This document shows, piece after piece, positions 1 through 8,992 of a DNA stretch of 64,000 bases. Source of the stretch: Hymenobacter nitidus (GTDB lineage Bacteria > Bacteroidota > Bacteroidia > Cytophagales > Hymenobacteraceae). Each line of letters opens with the position of its first letter. Position 1 is the first letter of the stretch. The DNA is taken from positions 1-64,000 of the forward strand of contig NZ_JAJADQ010000016.1 in the NCBI RefSeq assembly GCF_020447315.1, read 5' to 3'. The translations under genes were made by a program, and so were the position numbers. A model generated the notes under the pieces. It was not told the origin of the DNA, ran no database searches, and saw only the letters and a program-made list of their open reading frames with translations.

Positions 1-4
1 AGGC

Positions 5-1696
5 GTGCAGCCCTATCGGGAGGTGCTCAGCAACATCTTCGGCCCTCATAACCGGGAATTTGTCCGCGCGCTGGTGGCGCGCATCACGGAGCTTGAAGGG
101 CAGGGGCCACACCTGGCGCCATCCACGACCATTCTGGTTACCGAACTGACCAAGCTCCGGTTTTTTGAGCGGGTATTTCAGCGGCCCGATGAAGCCCAGA
201 CCAAGACAGAAGCGGAGACGGAGCAGAGCATTTTGCGGGCACTACTAGCACTCAACACGGAAGCTGACGATGCGGAAGGGGCCTCGATGGCCGAGGTGAA
301 GCACTTGCCGGGAGTGCCAACGCTGGTGCGCCTGATGCTCATCACCCACCACGCCACCTATGACCTCAGCCAGGACGAGACCCACGAGGTTATAATGGGG
401 CAGTTGGCTAAGTTCATCCAGCTGTTCCGCTTTCTGGAAGCCGACCCGGAATACACGCCGCTTCTGACTGCGTTTCTCCGCCATTTTGACTGTGCCAACT
501 GGGAAGAATACGCCCGGCGAATTTTTGCGCTCCTGCAGCCCGTGCTACAGATGCTGAAGGGACCGGGCTGGATGATAATCGAGGTGAAGCCAGGGGCGGA
601 GTTCGCCAGCGACTGTACCTTTCTCGACCATTTCATTCTGGCTGAGGGCACCTCTCTCATACAGGAGGATTTCCTGTCTACCCGGGAGTTTCCCCTCTAT
701 AAGGTGCAGCAGGGTAAGTACGTTATTGTGTACCCGCGCTTTGTAGTAGAGCTGCTACACAAGGGGCTGTTTTTCCGGTTGAAGAAGCTGAATGAAAGCG
801 CTAAGCCACGGCTGCTAGGTAAGAAGGATTGGGGTTCACTTTACAAAAAAAGCTTCTCAGAAGAGAGCCTGTTGGTGCCCGCTCTTAATGCCATGCTCAA
901 GCCCCGAGGGCTAGCCCTGAGCGGCAAAGAAATTGAAGACAGTGGCGCCTTAAAAAAGCTAAATAATGGGGAGCCTGACTATTATTTCCGTCGCGGCAAG
1001 CGGGTAATTCTCTTGGAATCAAAAGATGTAAACGTCAATAAGGACGTGAAAACAGGAGAGAAATTCTCCGAATTTGTGGAGGCCATGCGGAAGAAATTCT
1101 ACCGGCCCAGTTCCGAGCCCATCAATGACGTTTTGCGTGAAACTGCTGTGCTACAGCTACTGAATAATATCCGGCGCCTCTTAGCAAAACAACTGCCTTT
1201 CGACACGGACTACAATCCGAAGAATTTGATTTTTTACCCGTTAGTGGTGGTGCACGACCGCTCATTCATGATGCCGGGCCTGAATGTGCTGGTGAATAGC
1301 TGGTTTCAGGAGCAGGTAGCTTACCTACGCCAGCTTGGCATGTTCGGAGGCACTATCAAGCCCCTAGTGCTGGTGGATATTGATACGGTGCTGGCATATC
1401 AGGACCACATGGCTAATGCAGACAACCGGCTTGTGCTGTGGGATGCGTTGGAGGCTTATTATGACTACTTGCAGGCAAACCCACGCCAGTATAAGGCGCG
1501 TGGGAGCCGGCCACTAAGTGGCCAGGAGCAGTTGAACCTCGCCAAGCGTCAGGCAACTTCCTTCCCGGATTTTCTGGCTGATTATGCCGGTCGAAGGCTT
1601 AAGCTTCCGGCCCTATCCGAAACCCAGCGTCAGTTGATTGAAGACTTCCTAAAATCATCGGCTTACAATCAAAAAATCAAGCATGTGCCTGACTAA
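5..1696 (+). CDS. PD-(D/E)XK nuclease-like protein, probably 5'-truncated by the window edge
   Basis: The frame is open from the first bases of the window and the first usable codon is a GTG at 5, so the true start may lie upstream. At least 563 residues are encoded. The N-terminal half is helical and unrecognised. The C-terminal half carries a plausible PD-(D/E)XK nuclease core: PD at about residues 324-325, a beta strand, then E338-S-K340 followed by a charged stretch. I infer a restriction-like or McrC-like nuclease role, but no named family is certain. It is convergent with the toprim gene, with 20 bp between the stop codons. It could be the last gene of a two-component restriction system whose ATPase partner is outside the window. 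Confidence 0.75.
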   Translation: MQPYREVLSNIFGPHNREFVRALVARITELEGQGPHLAPSTTILVTELTKLRFFERVFQRPDEAQTKTEAETEQSILRALLALNTEADDAEGASMAEVKHLPGVPTLVRLMLITHHATYDLSQDETHEVIMGQLAKFIQLFRFLEADPEYTPLLTAFLRHFDCANWEEYARRIFALLQPVLQMLKGPGWMIIEVKPGAEFASDCTFLDHFILAEGTSLIQEDFLSTREFPLYKVQQGKYVIVYPRFVVELLHKGLFFRLKKLNESAKPRLLGKKDWGSLYKKSFSEESLLVPALNAMLKPRGLALSGKEIEDSGALKKLNNGEPDYYFRRGKRVILLESKDVNVNKDVKTGEKFSEFVEAMRKKFYRPSSEPINDVLRETAVLQLLNNIRRLLAKQLPFDTDYNPKNLIFYPLVVVHDRSFMMPGLNVLVNSWFQEQVAYLRQLGMFGGTIKPLVLVDIDTVLAYQDHMANADNRLVLWDALEAYYDYLQANPRQYKARGSRPLSGQEQLNLAKRQATSFPDFLADYAGRRLKLPALSETQRQLIEDFLKSSAYNQKIKHVPD

Positions 1697-1716
1697 TAGA
1701 GTTGATATATAATTTT

Positions 1717-4302
1717 TCACCTCTCCAATTGGGATTCTTTCGCTACCCGAGCGCTTTCCACGCGGCTGGAGGCCTGCTGCCGCTCATCCCTGTCTCTGCC
1801 ATGCTCTAGCACTCGGTTACCGCTCTGCTGTGCCACCGCGTCGAGCGCTTGACTTACCCGTGCAATATCAGGCTGGTCGGTGCGGTACGATACCTTCATC
1901 TCAGCGTGGCGCACGCCTTGCTCATCGATGCTGCTCTGCACGTCGCCCACTTTGGCTCCGCTGGCCACGACGGCAGCATGTACAGCTGCGGCTTGGCCTC
2001 GCTCTCCGGCGGCAGCCGGCTCGTCTACGCGGATAATTACCTGCTTTTCGCTGCCAAGTGATTCGGTGCTAGTGGCCTTCTGTCCAGAGCCGCTAAGCCC
2101 TCCTGCAGGTTTGGGTGCCACGTCCAGGCTCCGGTCCCGGATCTGGGGCTGGATGGTCGCGGCAGCAGCCGCAATCTGGCGGGCGGCGCGGTCTTCATCA
2201 CGCTCGACAATGCTCACTCCGGTGTACTGTTCCTTGCCGGCCGTGGCGCGGGCATTGGTGTTGGTCACGATGGCGTGAATGATGGCAATATCCGGCTGGT
2301 CGTTGCGGTAGCGCATATCAAATTCCGCCCGCCGGATGCCCTGCTCATCTACGGTGCTGCGCACGTCACTCGTGTGCATGGAGTAGCCGGAATTATCCAA
2401 CAGAGCTTTCCAGGCCTCGGCTCGGCCGGTCGTGCCCGGCTCCAACTCATCAATCTTCCACGTCGCCGTTTTCACGTCGGCGCCTGCCGCGCCGGCTAAG
2501 GTGCCGGCCGTAGCCGCCTCGGCAAAGCGGGCCCGGTCACGCAGCTCCTCCCGTTTGGCCTCATCGACTTTGCGGCCGGCTGGTGGGGGGTTATCGTGAA
2601 TGTACTCTTTGAGCAGCACTAGGCCCGCATCCTTGGCGTGCACGAATTGAGCGGTGTGCTCCGCTGCTTCCTGCTCGCTGCGGTAGGAGCGGGCCGGCCG
2701 CTCACCCTCGGCAGTTGCCGCTGCCAGCACGGCCTGATTGAAGCGCTTATCGTTTTGTTCCCGCTCCTGCTGCTCCTCGGGACTGCTTTCCCGCTCGCGC
2801 TTGGCCTGCCGCTCGAGTTCGCGCTGCTCCCGCTCCTGACGCAGGGCTTCGGCCAGCCGCTGCTGGCGCTCGGACTCGCGCTGCGATTCTTCGCGCTGGG
2901 CTGCTTCCCGAATCTGCTCGGCACTCAGCCCCTGCGAAGTGTACGCTAGCTCCTGGTTGAAATCCTTGGCCAGCGGGTAGTCCACCCGCAGAAAGCTTTC
3001 CTGCTGGCGCTCGGCTTCCGCGCGCAGCTGCTCGCGCTGCCGGTACAGCTCCTGGGCCACGACTTCCAACTGGGCCGTGTCGGCGCGGGCCACGGTCAGG
3101 CGCACGATGGTGGCCTGCTCGGTGCTGCGCTGCACTTCCACCGCTAGGGAAGGACCGTCCTGCTGAGTCTGGTTGATGTGCTCCACCCGCTCGCGCAGCT
3201 GCTGCACCTGGGCACCGCCCTGCTCGGCCGATTCGTGGTGAAAGGTCACCTTCAGGCTGGTGTGATACTTATCGCTCGTAGCGTGCCACTCCACGGGCCG
3301 CCCAGCCTCGCGGTAGGCTTCCTGCTCGGCCACGGGCACCAGCGGGCGGGCCGGCTGCAGCTCGTTGAGGTAGTTGATGTTGAACTGCCGGCCGCCGGCA
3401 TCACGGTCGTTGGCCAGCACTACTTCCTGCGGGGCCTGCTTATCAATGACCCGCTGAATCAGGGCAATCTGGGCCTCGGTGGGCGTGCCGCTGGTGGCAA
3501 TGTACAGGGTGTTCTTTGGGTCCTGCCCGTGCTTAAGCTGAAAGTGAGACAGCGAATCAATGGCCGACTCGCTCACCACCACGCGCTCCACCGGCGTGTC
3601 CTTGCCCTCGGTAGGGTGCGACACCCAGATGCCGTTTTTGGGCAGGGGCAGCAGGCTTTTGTAGTGCTCGTTCTTCTGCTCGACGCTGGCCAGCCCGTGC
3701 TCGTTGTAGAGGGGAAAGGCCGTGTTCCTGTGCTCGTTCTGCTGCGCGGTGAAGATGCGCCCCTGAAAAGCCGGGCTGTCGAGGGTGGCATCCGTGATGC
3801 CGCGCCCGTGCAGGTAGCCGCGGTCAGTAAGCTCTTTTTTGACGCCCAGCACCTCAGAAATCAGGCGGGTGCGGCGCTCCTCCTCCGTCTGCCGGGCTGC
3901 CAGCTCCGGGTCGCCCACGGGCAGGCTGCTCAGGCGCGCGGCATCGGGTGGGGTGGCGTACTGAGTCGCATACTGGCGGGCCGGGGCAGGGGCGCCGTCA
4001 AGGTACTCCCGTAGCTGCTGGCGCACCTGGCCCAGGTTGAGGCCGTGGCCGTCGCCGCCCCGGGTTTTGGCGAAGTCGATGATGGAGCCCGCGTCGCGGT
4101 CGTCGCCGGTGTTCAGGTACACTTGGTGGTCGCCTTTGCGGGTGACGATGACGTGCTCGTCGTCTTTAACCAAGTGATGCCAGTCGCCGCGGCGGCTTTC
4201 CTTTTTGATGGTGTAGCCCTGGCGCTGGGCGTAGTCAACCAGGTCAATGTCGCGCTTGAAGCGGTCGAGTTCAGTAGGGTCGTTTTCCCGGGGTGCGTTC
4301 AT
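1717..4302 (-). CDS. Toprim-domain (DUF3991-like) mobile-element primase-like protein
   Basis: An 861-residue protein if started at the ATG at 4302, where the N-terminus (NAPRENDPTELDRFKRDIDL) begins the conserved domain; an ATG at 4338 would add 12 residues. The N-terminal part resembles the CHC2/DUF3991 fold of plasmid primases. A toprim fold follows around residues 235-320, with the glutamate motif VVVSESAIDSLS and the acidic motif ANDRDAGGR. The middle is a long Glu/Arg/Gln-rich coiled coil. The C-terminus carries two copies of a module with the core DEQG-R-AE...YR-DQPDIA. This type of protein is typical of Bacteroidota conjugative elements, where it is thought to prime the transferred strand. 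Relaxase activity is not indicated by any motif I see. Confidence 0.82.
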   Translation of the reverse strand: MNAPRENDPTELDRFKRDIDLVDYAQRQGYTIKKESRRGDWHHLVKDDEHVIVTRKGDHQVYLNTGDDRDAGSIIDFAKTRGGDGHGLNLGQVRQQLREYLDGAPAPARQYATQYATPPDAARLSSLPVGDPELAARQTEEERRTRLISEVLGVKKELTDRGYLHGRGITDATLDSPAFQGRIFTAQQNEHRNTAFPLYNEHGLASVEQKNEHYKSLLPLPKNGIWVSHPTEGKDTPVERVVVSESAIDSLSHFQLKHGQDPKNTLYIATSGTPTEAQIALIQRVIDKQAPQEVVLANDRDAGGRQFNINYLNELQPARPLVPVAEQEAYREAGRPVEWHATSDKYHTSLKVTFHHESAEQGGAQVQQLRERVEHINQTQQDGPSLAVEVQRSTEQATIVRLTVARADTAQLEVVAQELYRQREQLRAEAERQQESFLRVDYPLAKDFNQELAYTSQGLSAEQIREAAQREESQRESERQQRLAEALRQEREQRELERQAKRERESSPEEQQEREQNDKRFNQAVLAAATAEGERPARSYRSEQEAAEHTAQFVHAKDAGLVLLKEYIHDNPPPAGRKVDEAKREELRDRARFAEAATAGTLAGAAGADVKTATWKIDELEPGTTGRAEAWKALLDNSGYSMHTSDVRSTVDEQGIRRAEFDMRYRNDQPDIAIIHAIVTNTNARATAGKEQYTGVSIVERDEDRAARQIAAAAATIQPQIRDRSLDVAPKPAGGLSGSGQKATSTESLGSEKQVIIRVDEPAAAGERGQAAAVHAAVVASGAKVGDVQSSIDEQGVRHAEMKVSYRTDQPDIARVSQALDAVAQQSGNRVLEHGRDRDERQQASSRVESARVAKESQLER
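1860..2366 (-). repeat. Two diverged copies of a C-terminal module inside the primase-like gene
   Basis: The segments at about 1860-1944 and 2283-2366 encode nearly the same peptide (DEQGVRHAE...YRTDQPDIA and DEQGIRRAE...YRNDQPDIA). The similarity is also visible in the DNA. The spacing is about 420 bp, or 140 residues, which suggests an intragenic domain duplication. Confidence 0.75.
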
Positions 4303-4389
4303 AGGGTAGGCTGGGGGAGTGGAGCCGGACAGCTCCATCTCCTTGCCAGCACCCGGGGGCGGGGCCCCAAGCAGGAAAGCTATCCGGGG

Positions 4390-4776
4390 TTAGGTGGTCG
4401 GTGGCGAACCGCCGGCCCGCTGCGCGGCGCCGTCGAAGAAGGCCAGCTGCTCGCGGAATTGGGTTAGTAGCTCACTGGTGCCAAACACGTACTGATTAGC
4501 ACCGCTGCCGATGTCGATGCGCACGATTTCCGTGGAGACACCCAGCGCTCGCAGCACCTTTTGCACGAGGCGCGGCTCGTCGCGCTTGAGCTTGCCATTC
4601 TTCAGGTTGACGACATTGGTATAGGTCAGGCCATGCTGGGCACAAAAAGCGGTTAAATCACCCTGGGGAAGGGCTTTAAGGCGAAACTGCACGTAGCGCA
4701 GGCACTCCGTGTAGGGCGCAGACAGGCTAAGGTCAGGAAACCCCAACGGGGCAGATAGATGGTCAGATGACGACAT
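4390..4776 (-). CDS. Small regulator-like protein, paralogous to the gene closing the tra operon
   Basis: A 128-residue protein from the ATG at 4776; longer in-frame starts exist, but similarity to its paralogue begins only here. The core (YTECLRYVQFRLKALPQGDL, then a helical segment ending in a Lys-rich turn) matches the 121-residue protein at 15820-16185: both have RFRL, a T/N-Y-x-x-(V/L)-V/E-(N/I)-K segment, a basic stretch, and a C-terminal F-T/P-E...F-x-x-(E/Q)-L. This resembles a helix-turn-helix followed by a small beta/helix tail, so I infer DNA binding, but no named family is recognised. It is divergent from the tra operon, with about 250 bp between the two starts, a good position for a regulator of transfer. 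Confidence 0.65.
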   Translation of the reverse strand: MSSSDHLSAPLGFPDLSLSAPYTECLRYVQFRLKALPQGDLTAFCAQHGLTYTNVVNLKNGKLKRDEPRLVQKVLRALGVSTEIVRIDIGSGANQYVFGTSELLTQFREQLAFFDGAAQRAGGSPPTT

Positions 4777-5024
4777 GCGAGGAGGTGTGCTGCCGGGGGC
4801 AGTAGGGGCTAAAAGATCAGAGCAATACTCCAAAGGACGCAAACCACGGCTACAAGATGCCATGCCCTTCGGGAAAAACTCAAATCTTCTATCTACTACC
4901 GATTGCGGTGTCGCAACCGGCAACACGCCACCTCACGGATAGCCGCTTCATACGACCAAGTTATTTTTAAGTTTTCACTAACTTTTAACTAACACAAACA
5001 CGCATCCTGCCGTAAGGGGCCGGT

Positions 5025-5600
5025 ATGCGTTCCGGATTACTCTTACTGGTGGTGATACTGGCCCTGGCCGCGCTGGCGGCGCTGCTCTGGTGGCGCTTCA
5101 AGGGCAGCGGCCTGCCGGCGGCTCCGGCCGCGACGGCCACCCGCAACCACCATTCCCTGCGCACCTTCCACTATGGGGCGACCTCAGCCGAGGAGGAGCA
5201 CGCCCTGACTCCGGCCGCGGCTCCGCAGCCGGTCGCTGCTGATCAGGAGGAAAGGAAGCAAGAAACGTCCCTGGACGAAACACCCCAGCCTACCTCTATT
5301 CGTCACGCGGCCGGCGCCCTGGCTTCCCTGCTGGATGCGCAGGAAGTGGTAGCCGCACCTGCAGACTCAAGTCACGAGCCGGAGTCCGAAGCTGACGAAG
5401 AGCCGGCCGCAGCCTTGTTTCATAACCCCATCACCGCGCCGGCGCCAACGGCCAACGACCAGGCTAACCGCGCTGCCGAAATCGCCCTGCGCCAGCAGCG
5501 GCGTGCCCGCATGAGCACAGACGCGGCCGCCCAGCGCGCCGCCCTTAGCGAACTGTTTCCCGGCGCCGGCAGCCCCGTGCCCACTGCTAAACCTTCCTAG
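5025..5600 (+). CDS. Single-pass membrane protein opening the tra operon
   Basis: A 191-residue protein with one N-terminal membrane helix (about residues 3-24, Leu/Ala-rich) followed by a low-complexity Ala/Pro/Glu-rich tail. It is not recognised. It is the first gene of the + strand conjugation operon and ends 58 bp before the TraE-like gene. It may be an accessory transfer protein. The region upstream (4927-5024) is A/T-rich and probably holds the operon promoter, but no box matches the Bacteroidota consensus well. Confidence 0.65.
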   Translation: MRSGLLLLVVILALAALAALLWWRFKGSGLPAAPAATATRNHHSLRTFHYGATSAEEEHALTPAAAPQPVAADQEERKQETSLDETPQPTSIRHAAGALASLLDAQEVVAAPADSSHEPESEADEEPAAALFHNPITAPAPTANDQANRAAEIALRQQRRARMSTDAAAQRAALSELFPGAGSPVPTAKPS

Positions 5601-5658
5601 ATGTCACACCTGCTTTTCGGGGAGATAAGCGCCCTGTTTCCACCTATTACCCCTTTCT

Positions 5659-6075
5659 ATGCTAACCCATTTGCTTTTCCGGGCCCGTACCCACGCCGCA
5701 ACGGCTACTGAAACCCTGCACACGCTGGCCGCCGCGGGTCAGACTTACCAGCCTTCCAAAGCCGAGCAGCGCGTAGCGGCCCTAGTGACCACCCTGGCTC
5801 TTGCCACCAGCCCCGCCAGTGCCCAGCGCGGCGGAGGTGCCGCGGCCGCGCTTGAAGGCGTACAGGAAACAGTAGTAAGTATCGTGCAGGTCATTTTCGC
5901 CATTGTGCTCATCGTGGGCCTGATTCGGGTGGTGATGAAGTTCGTGCAGGGGGCGCCCGACGCGCTGGGCTCTCTGGGCTGGTTGGTAGGCGGCGTGATT
6001 CTGTGGTTTGGCTTCCAGCTCTTCAAGGACGATTTGGTCAGCGCCGTGGGCGGCGGGGACGGGGGCGTACGCTAA
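5659..6075 (+). CDS. traE: TraE-like (DUF4134) inner-membrane T4SS protein
   Basis: A 138-residue protein. The first half holds a leader-like segment ending in TSPASAQRGGG, followed by two hydrophobic helices (about residues 72-95 and 105-122). The helix pair with the LGSLGWLVGG linker and FQLFKD end is the pattern of DUF4134/TraE in Bacteroides conjugative transposons, which resembles VirB2/pilin-sized membrane components. It is 6 bp upstream of the TraF-like gene. It should sit in the inner membrane as part of the mating-pair channel. Confidence 0.85.
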   Translation: MLTHLLFRARTHAATATETLHTLAAAGQTYQPSKAEQRVAALVTTLALATSPASAQRGGGAAAALEGVQETVVSIVQVIFAIVLIVGLIRVVMKFVQGAPDALGSLGWLVGGVILWFGFQLFKDDLVSAVGGGDGGVR

Positions 6076-6081
6076 CCGGCC

Positions 6082-6408
6082 ATGCGCTCCTACAAATCCA
6101 TTGAGCGGCCCGCCCAGGTGCTGGGCATGAACATCCAGGACCTGGGCATCATGGTCGGCCTGTTCATCGGCTCGGTGCTGCTGCTCGGCTTTCTGGGCAT
6201 GGCGGTCAAGATTCCGCGCCTGGTGTACCTGCTCGTCATCCTCATCGAACTGGGCCTCATTCTGGGCCTGCGCTACCTGAGCAAGCGGCAGGCGCCCGGC
6301 TTTCTGATGGGCTGGCTCTCCTTCACCTTCATCCAGCCCCGCCGCCTAGCGGTAGGGCCTATTCCCACCCCCAACCATGACCAAAAAGCCCAAAACGGCC
6401 GCGTTTAA
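6082..6408 (+). CDS. traF: TraF-like (DUF4133) VirB3-type membrane protein
   Basis: A 108-residue protein with two adjacent membrane helices (about residues 20-45 and 48-68) and a short basic C-terminus, the size and layout of DUF4133/TraF (VirB3-like). The N-terminal YKSIERPAQVLGM segment is typical. Its last 32 bp overlap the start of the VirB4-type ATPase gene. VirB3 and VirB4 proteins act together at the inner membrane, so the overlap fits translational coupling. Confidence 0.86.
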   Translation: MRSYKSIERPAQVLGMNIQDLGIMVGLFIGSVLLLGFLGMAVKIPRLVYLLVILIELGLILGLRYLSKRQAPGFLMGWLSFTFIQPRRLAVGPIPTPNHDQKAQNGRV

Positions 6409-8992
6409 CGCCGTGATGCCCGTGCACAGCTTCGAGGGCGATAAGGTGGTCTTCAAGGACGGCCGCGTCGCGGTGGGCTTCCGCGTGGAGCCCGCCGAGA
6501 TGGAAAGCTGGACTTCGGACGACTACGACGCCTTCCAGACCGCGCTGGTGGGCGTGCTGCGCCCCCTGCCGGTGGGCACTATCGTGCAGAAAACTGACAT
6601 CTATTACGACCGGCCCTACCGCGAGGACAAAACCCAGCAGACCTACTTCGAGAACAAGATGAACAAGCACTTCTTCGAGCGGCTGGTGCTGTTTCAGAAG
6701 TCCTACCTGTTCCTCTCCTTCGCCCCGGTAGCCGTGAAGTCGCCCAAGACCAACGCCGTGAATGCCCTGGTGGCCCGCGCCGGCGAAGCGGTGCTCAAAA
6801 ACCCGTTTGCCCAGCTCGTGCACACGCTCGAAGCGGCTGAAAGCGGCGCCGTGGAATTCATCCAGGGCATCAAGAACCTGGGCGGCGTGACCTTCGAGCG
6901 GCTGCCCAGCGCGGAGATTCACCAGCTCTACCTGCAGTACTTCAACCTCAACTTCGACGGCCAGCCCACCCGGCAGGAGCGCGAAATTGGCAACGACCTG
7001 GGCACCTTCAGCGTGGGCGAGCAAAAGGTAAACGTATTGAGCATGGTAGGGCAGGGCTCCGACGCCTACCCGGCCGTGCGCAATTCCTACGGGGTGACGG
7101 CGCCGATGCTCTACCCGCTCACCCACATCCTGCAATGCCCGCACGTGCTCACGCAGGCTTTGCTGATTCAGGATACCCGCGCCGAGCTCAGCTCGCTGGA
7201 TACCGACCGCAAGCTCAACGCCTCCCTCTCGTTTCTGGCCACCCAGGATAATCACCTGCGTGCTGCCGAAGTCGAGGAGTTCACCGCCGAAGTACGGGCC
7301 GAAAACAAGCAGATTGTGGGCCTGCACCTGAGCTGCGTGCTCTGGGACACGAACGACACCAGCCGGCGTGAGAACGTGGAGCGGGCCACGGCGGCTTTCC
7401 GCTACATGTTCGGTACCGAGAGCGTGGTGGAAAGCTACCTGTCCCTGCCCGTATTCTTCGGGCTGCTGCCCGGCAACGCCTGGCAGGTGCCCGACCGCTG
7501 GCTGACAAGCACCGCCGACCGCGGCGCCTGCTACACCCATTGGACGGCTACCTACAAAACCGACCCGGTGGGTGAGTACCTGACTGATAGGTTTCGCAAC
7601 CTGGTGCAGGTAAACCTCTTCAACACGGCCCTGGACAACCAGAACGCCATTGTCATCGGGCCCTCGGGCTCGGGCAAGAGCTACACCTTCGGCAACCTGA
7701 TTGTGCAGCGCTTCGAGAAGGGCGCCCGGCAAATCATCATGGACGTGGGCGGCTCCTACCGCAACGTGCTGCAGTCGCTAAACGGAGAGGACTTCGACAA
7801 CACCTACTTCGAGTACGACCCGCAGCGTCCCATCGAGTTCAACCCCTTCGTGGTGCCGCGCGACGCGGCGGGCAAGTGGCTCTACAACGACGAGAAAACC
7901 AACTTTCACCTGGCCCTGCTGGCCGCGCTTTGGAAGGGTGGCAAGGACACGGCCCTGGACAAGTCGGAGCGTACCATTCTCTCGCGCTTTCTGATTGAGT
8001 ACTACGCCTGCCTCAACGAGAGCCCGCGCCTGAACCAGAAGGACGAGGAGTTTCCCGGCATGGAAAGCTTCTACCGCTTCGTGGAGCAGTACGACCAGGA
8101 AATGCAGAAACCGGTGGCCGTGCCAGGGGAGGGCGCAGAGCCCGACCCACTGGACGGAGCCCGCCGGCAGTACCAGAAAAACCTGAAGTACATCGACATG
8201 CACCAGTTCTTCCTGGTGCTGGGTCAGTACATCACCGGCGGCCGCTACGAGCGGGTGCTCAACGCCAAGCGCGACGTGGACTTGTCGGAGTACCGGCTCA
8301 TCTGCTTTGACCTGGCCAAGGTGCAGGCCGACCCGGACCTGTACCCGGTGGTGGCCATGCTCATCACCGAGCTGAGCCTGGACCTGTTCCGCAAGTTTCC
8401 CGACGACATCAAGTACATCGCCCTGGACGAGGCCTGGACCATGCTCTCCGGCGTGCTCTCGGAGTTCATCGAGTCGATGTACCGCACCATCCGCAAAACC
8501 AATGGCTCGGTCACCATCATCACTCAGGGCATCACCGAAATTACCAACAGCAAGATCGGGCCTGCCATCATCAACAACTCGGCCACCAAGATTATCCTGC
8601 GCCACGTCAACCCCGACTCGCTGGCCCAGCTGCAGGCCCCGCTGGGCCTGACCGGCCACGAGATGGATCTGATTAAGTCGGTGCGCTCCACCGAGGCGCT
8701 GCGCGAGTTTTTCATCAAGCAGGGCGCGAAGGGGAAAGTGTTTGCACTGGAGGCCTCGCCGCAGCTGGATGCCATCCTGACGTCGAAGCCCGTGGAGCGC
8801 AACCACCTCAACAAGCTGGTCAAGTTCTACCAGCAGACCCAGCAGCGGCCCCGCACCGACAAGAACGGCCACGTGCTGCTCAATGCCGAGGGGCAGATTG
8901 AGTTCGAACCTGTGCGGGTGCAGCGCCTGGACTACGCCGTCGACCAGTTTGTGGAAGATAAACAGGCCCGGAAAGGGGCCCTGGCGAAATGA
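6377..8992 (+). CDS. traG: TraG, VirB4-type conjugation ATPase
   Basis: An 871-residue protein, the usual length of Bacteroidota TraG. The Walker A motif GPSGSGKS is at about residue 428 and the Walker B motif with the VirB4 signature LDEAW at about 681-688. The segment QGITEITNSKIGPAIINNSA and the C-terminal RHVNPDS region are typical of VirB4 family ATPases. It powers assembly of the mating apparatus at the inner membrane. It overlaps TraF by 32 bp and TraJ by 4 bp (ATGA), so the three genes are translated as a coupled unit. Confidence 0.95.
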   Translation: MTKKPKTAAFNAVMPVHSFEGDKVVFKDGRVAVGFRVEPAEMESWTSDDYDAFQTALVGVLRPLPVGTIVQKTDIYYDRPYREDKTQQTYFENKMNKHFFERLVLFQKSYLFLSFAPVAVKSPKTNAVNALVARAGEAVLKNPFAQLVHTLEAAESGAVEFIQGIKNLGGVTFERLPSAEIHQLYLQYFNLNFDGQPTRQEREIGNDLGTFSVGEQKVNVLSMVGQGSDAYPAVRNSYGVTAPMLYPLTHILQCPHVLTQALLIQDTRAELSSLDTDRKLNASLSFLATQDNHLRAAEVEEFTAEVRAENKQIVGLHLSCVLWDTNDTSRRENVERATAAFRYMFGTESVVESYLSLPVFFGLLPGNAWQVPDRWLTSTADRGACYTHWTATYKTDPVGEYLTDRFRNLVQVNLFNTALDNQNAIVIGPSGSGKSYTFGNLIVQRFEKGARQIIMDVGGSYRNVLQSLNGEDFDNTYFEYDPQRPIEFNPFVVPRDAAGKWLYNDEKTNFHLALLAALWKGGKDTALDKSERTILSRFLIEYYACLNESPRLNQKDEEFPGMESFYRFVEQYDQEMQKPVAVPGEGAEPDPLDGARRQYQKNLKYIDMHQFFLVLGQYITGGRYERVLNAKRDVDLSEYRLICFDLAKVQADPDLYPVVAMLITELSLDLFRKFPDDIKYIALDEAWTMLSGVLSEFIESMYRTIRKTNGSVTIITQGITEITNSKIGPAIINNSATKIILRHVNPDSLAQLQAPLGLTGHEMDLIKSVRSTEALREFFIKQGAKGKVFALEASPQLDAILTSKPVERNHLNKLVKFYQQTQQRPRTDKNGHVLLNAEGQIEFEPVRVQRLDYAVDQFVEDKQARKGALAK

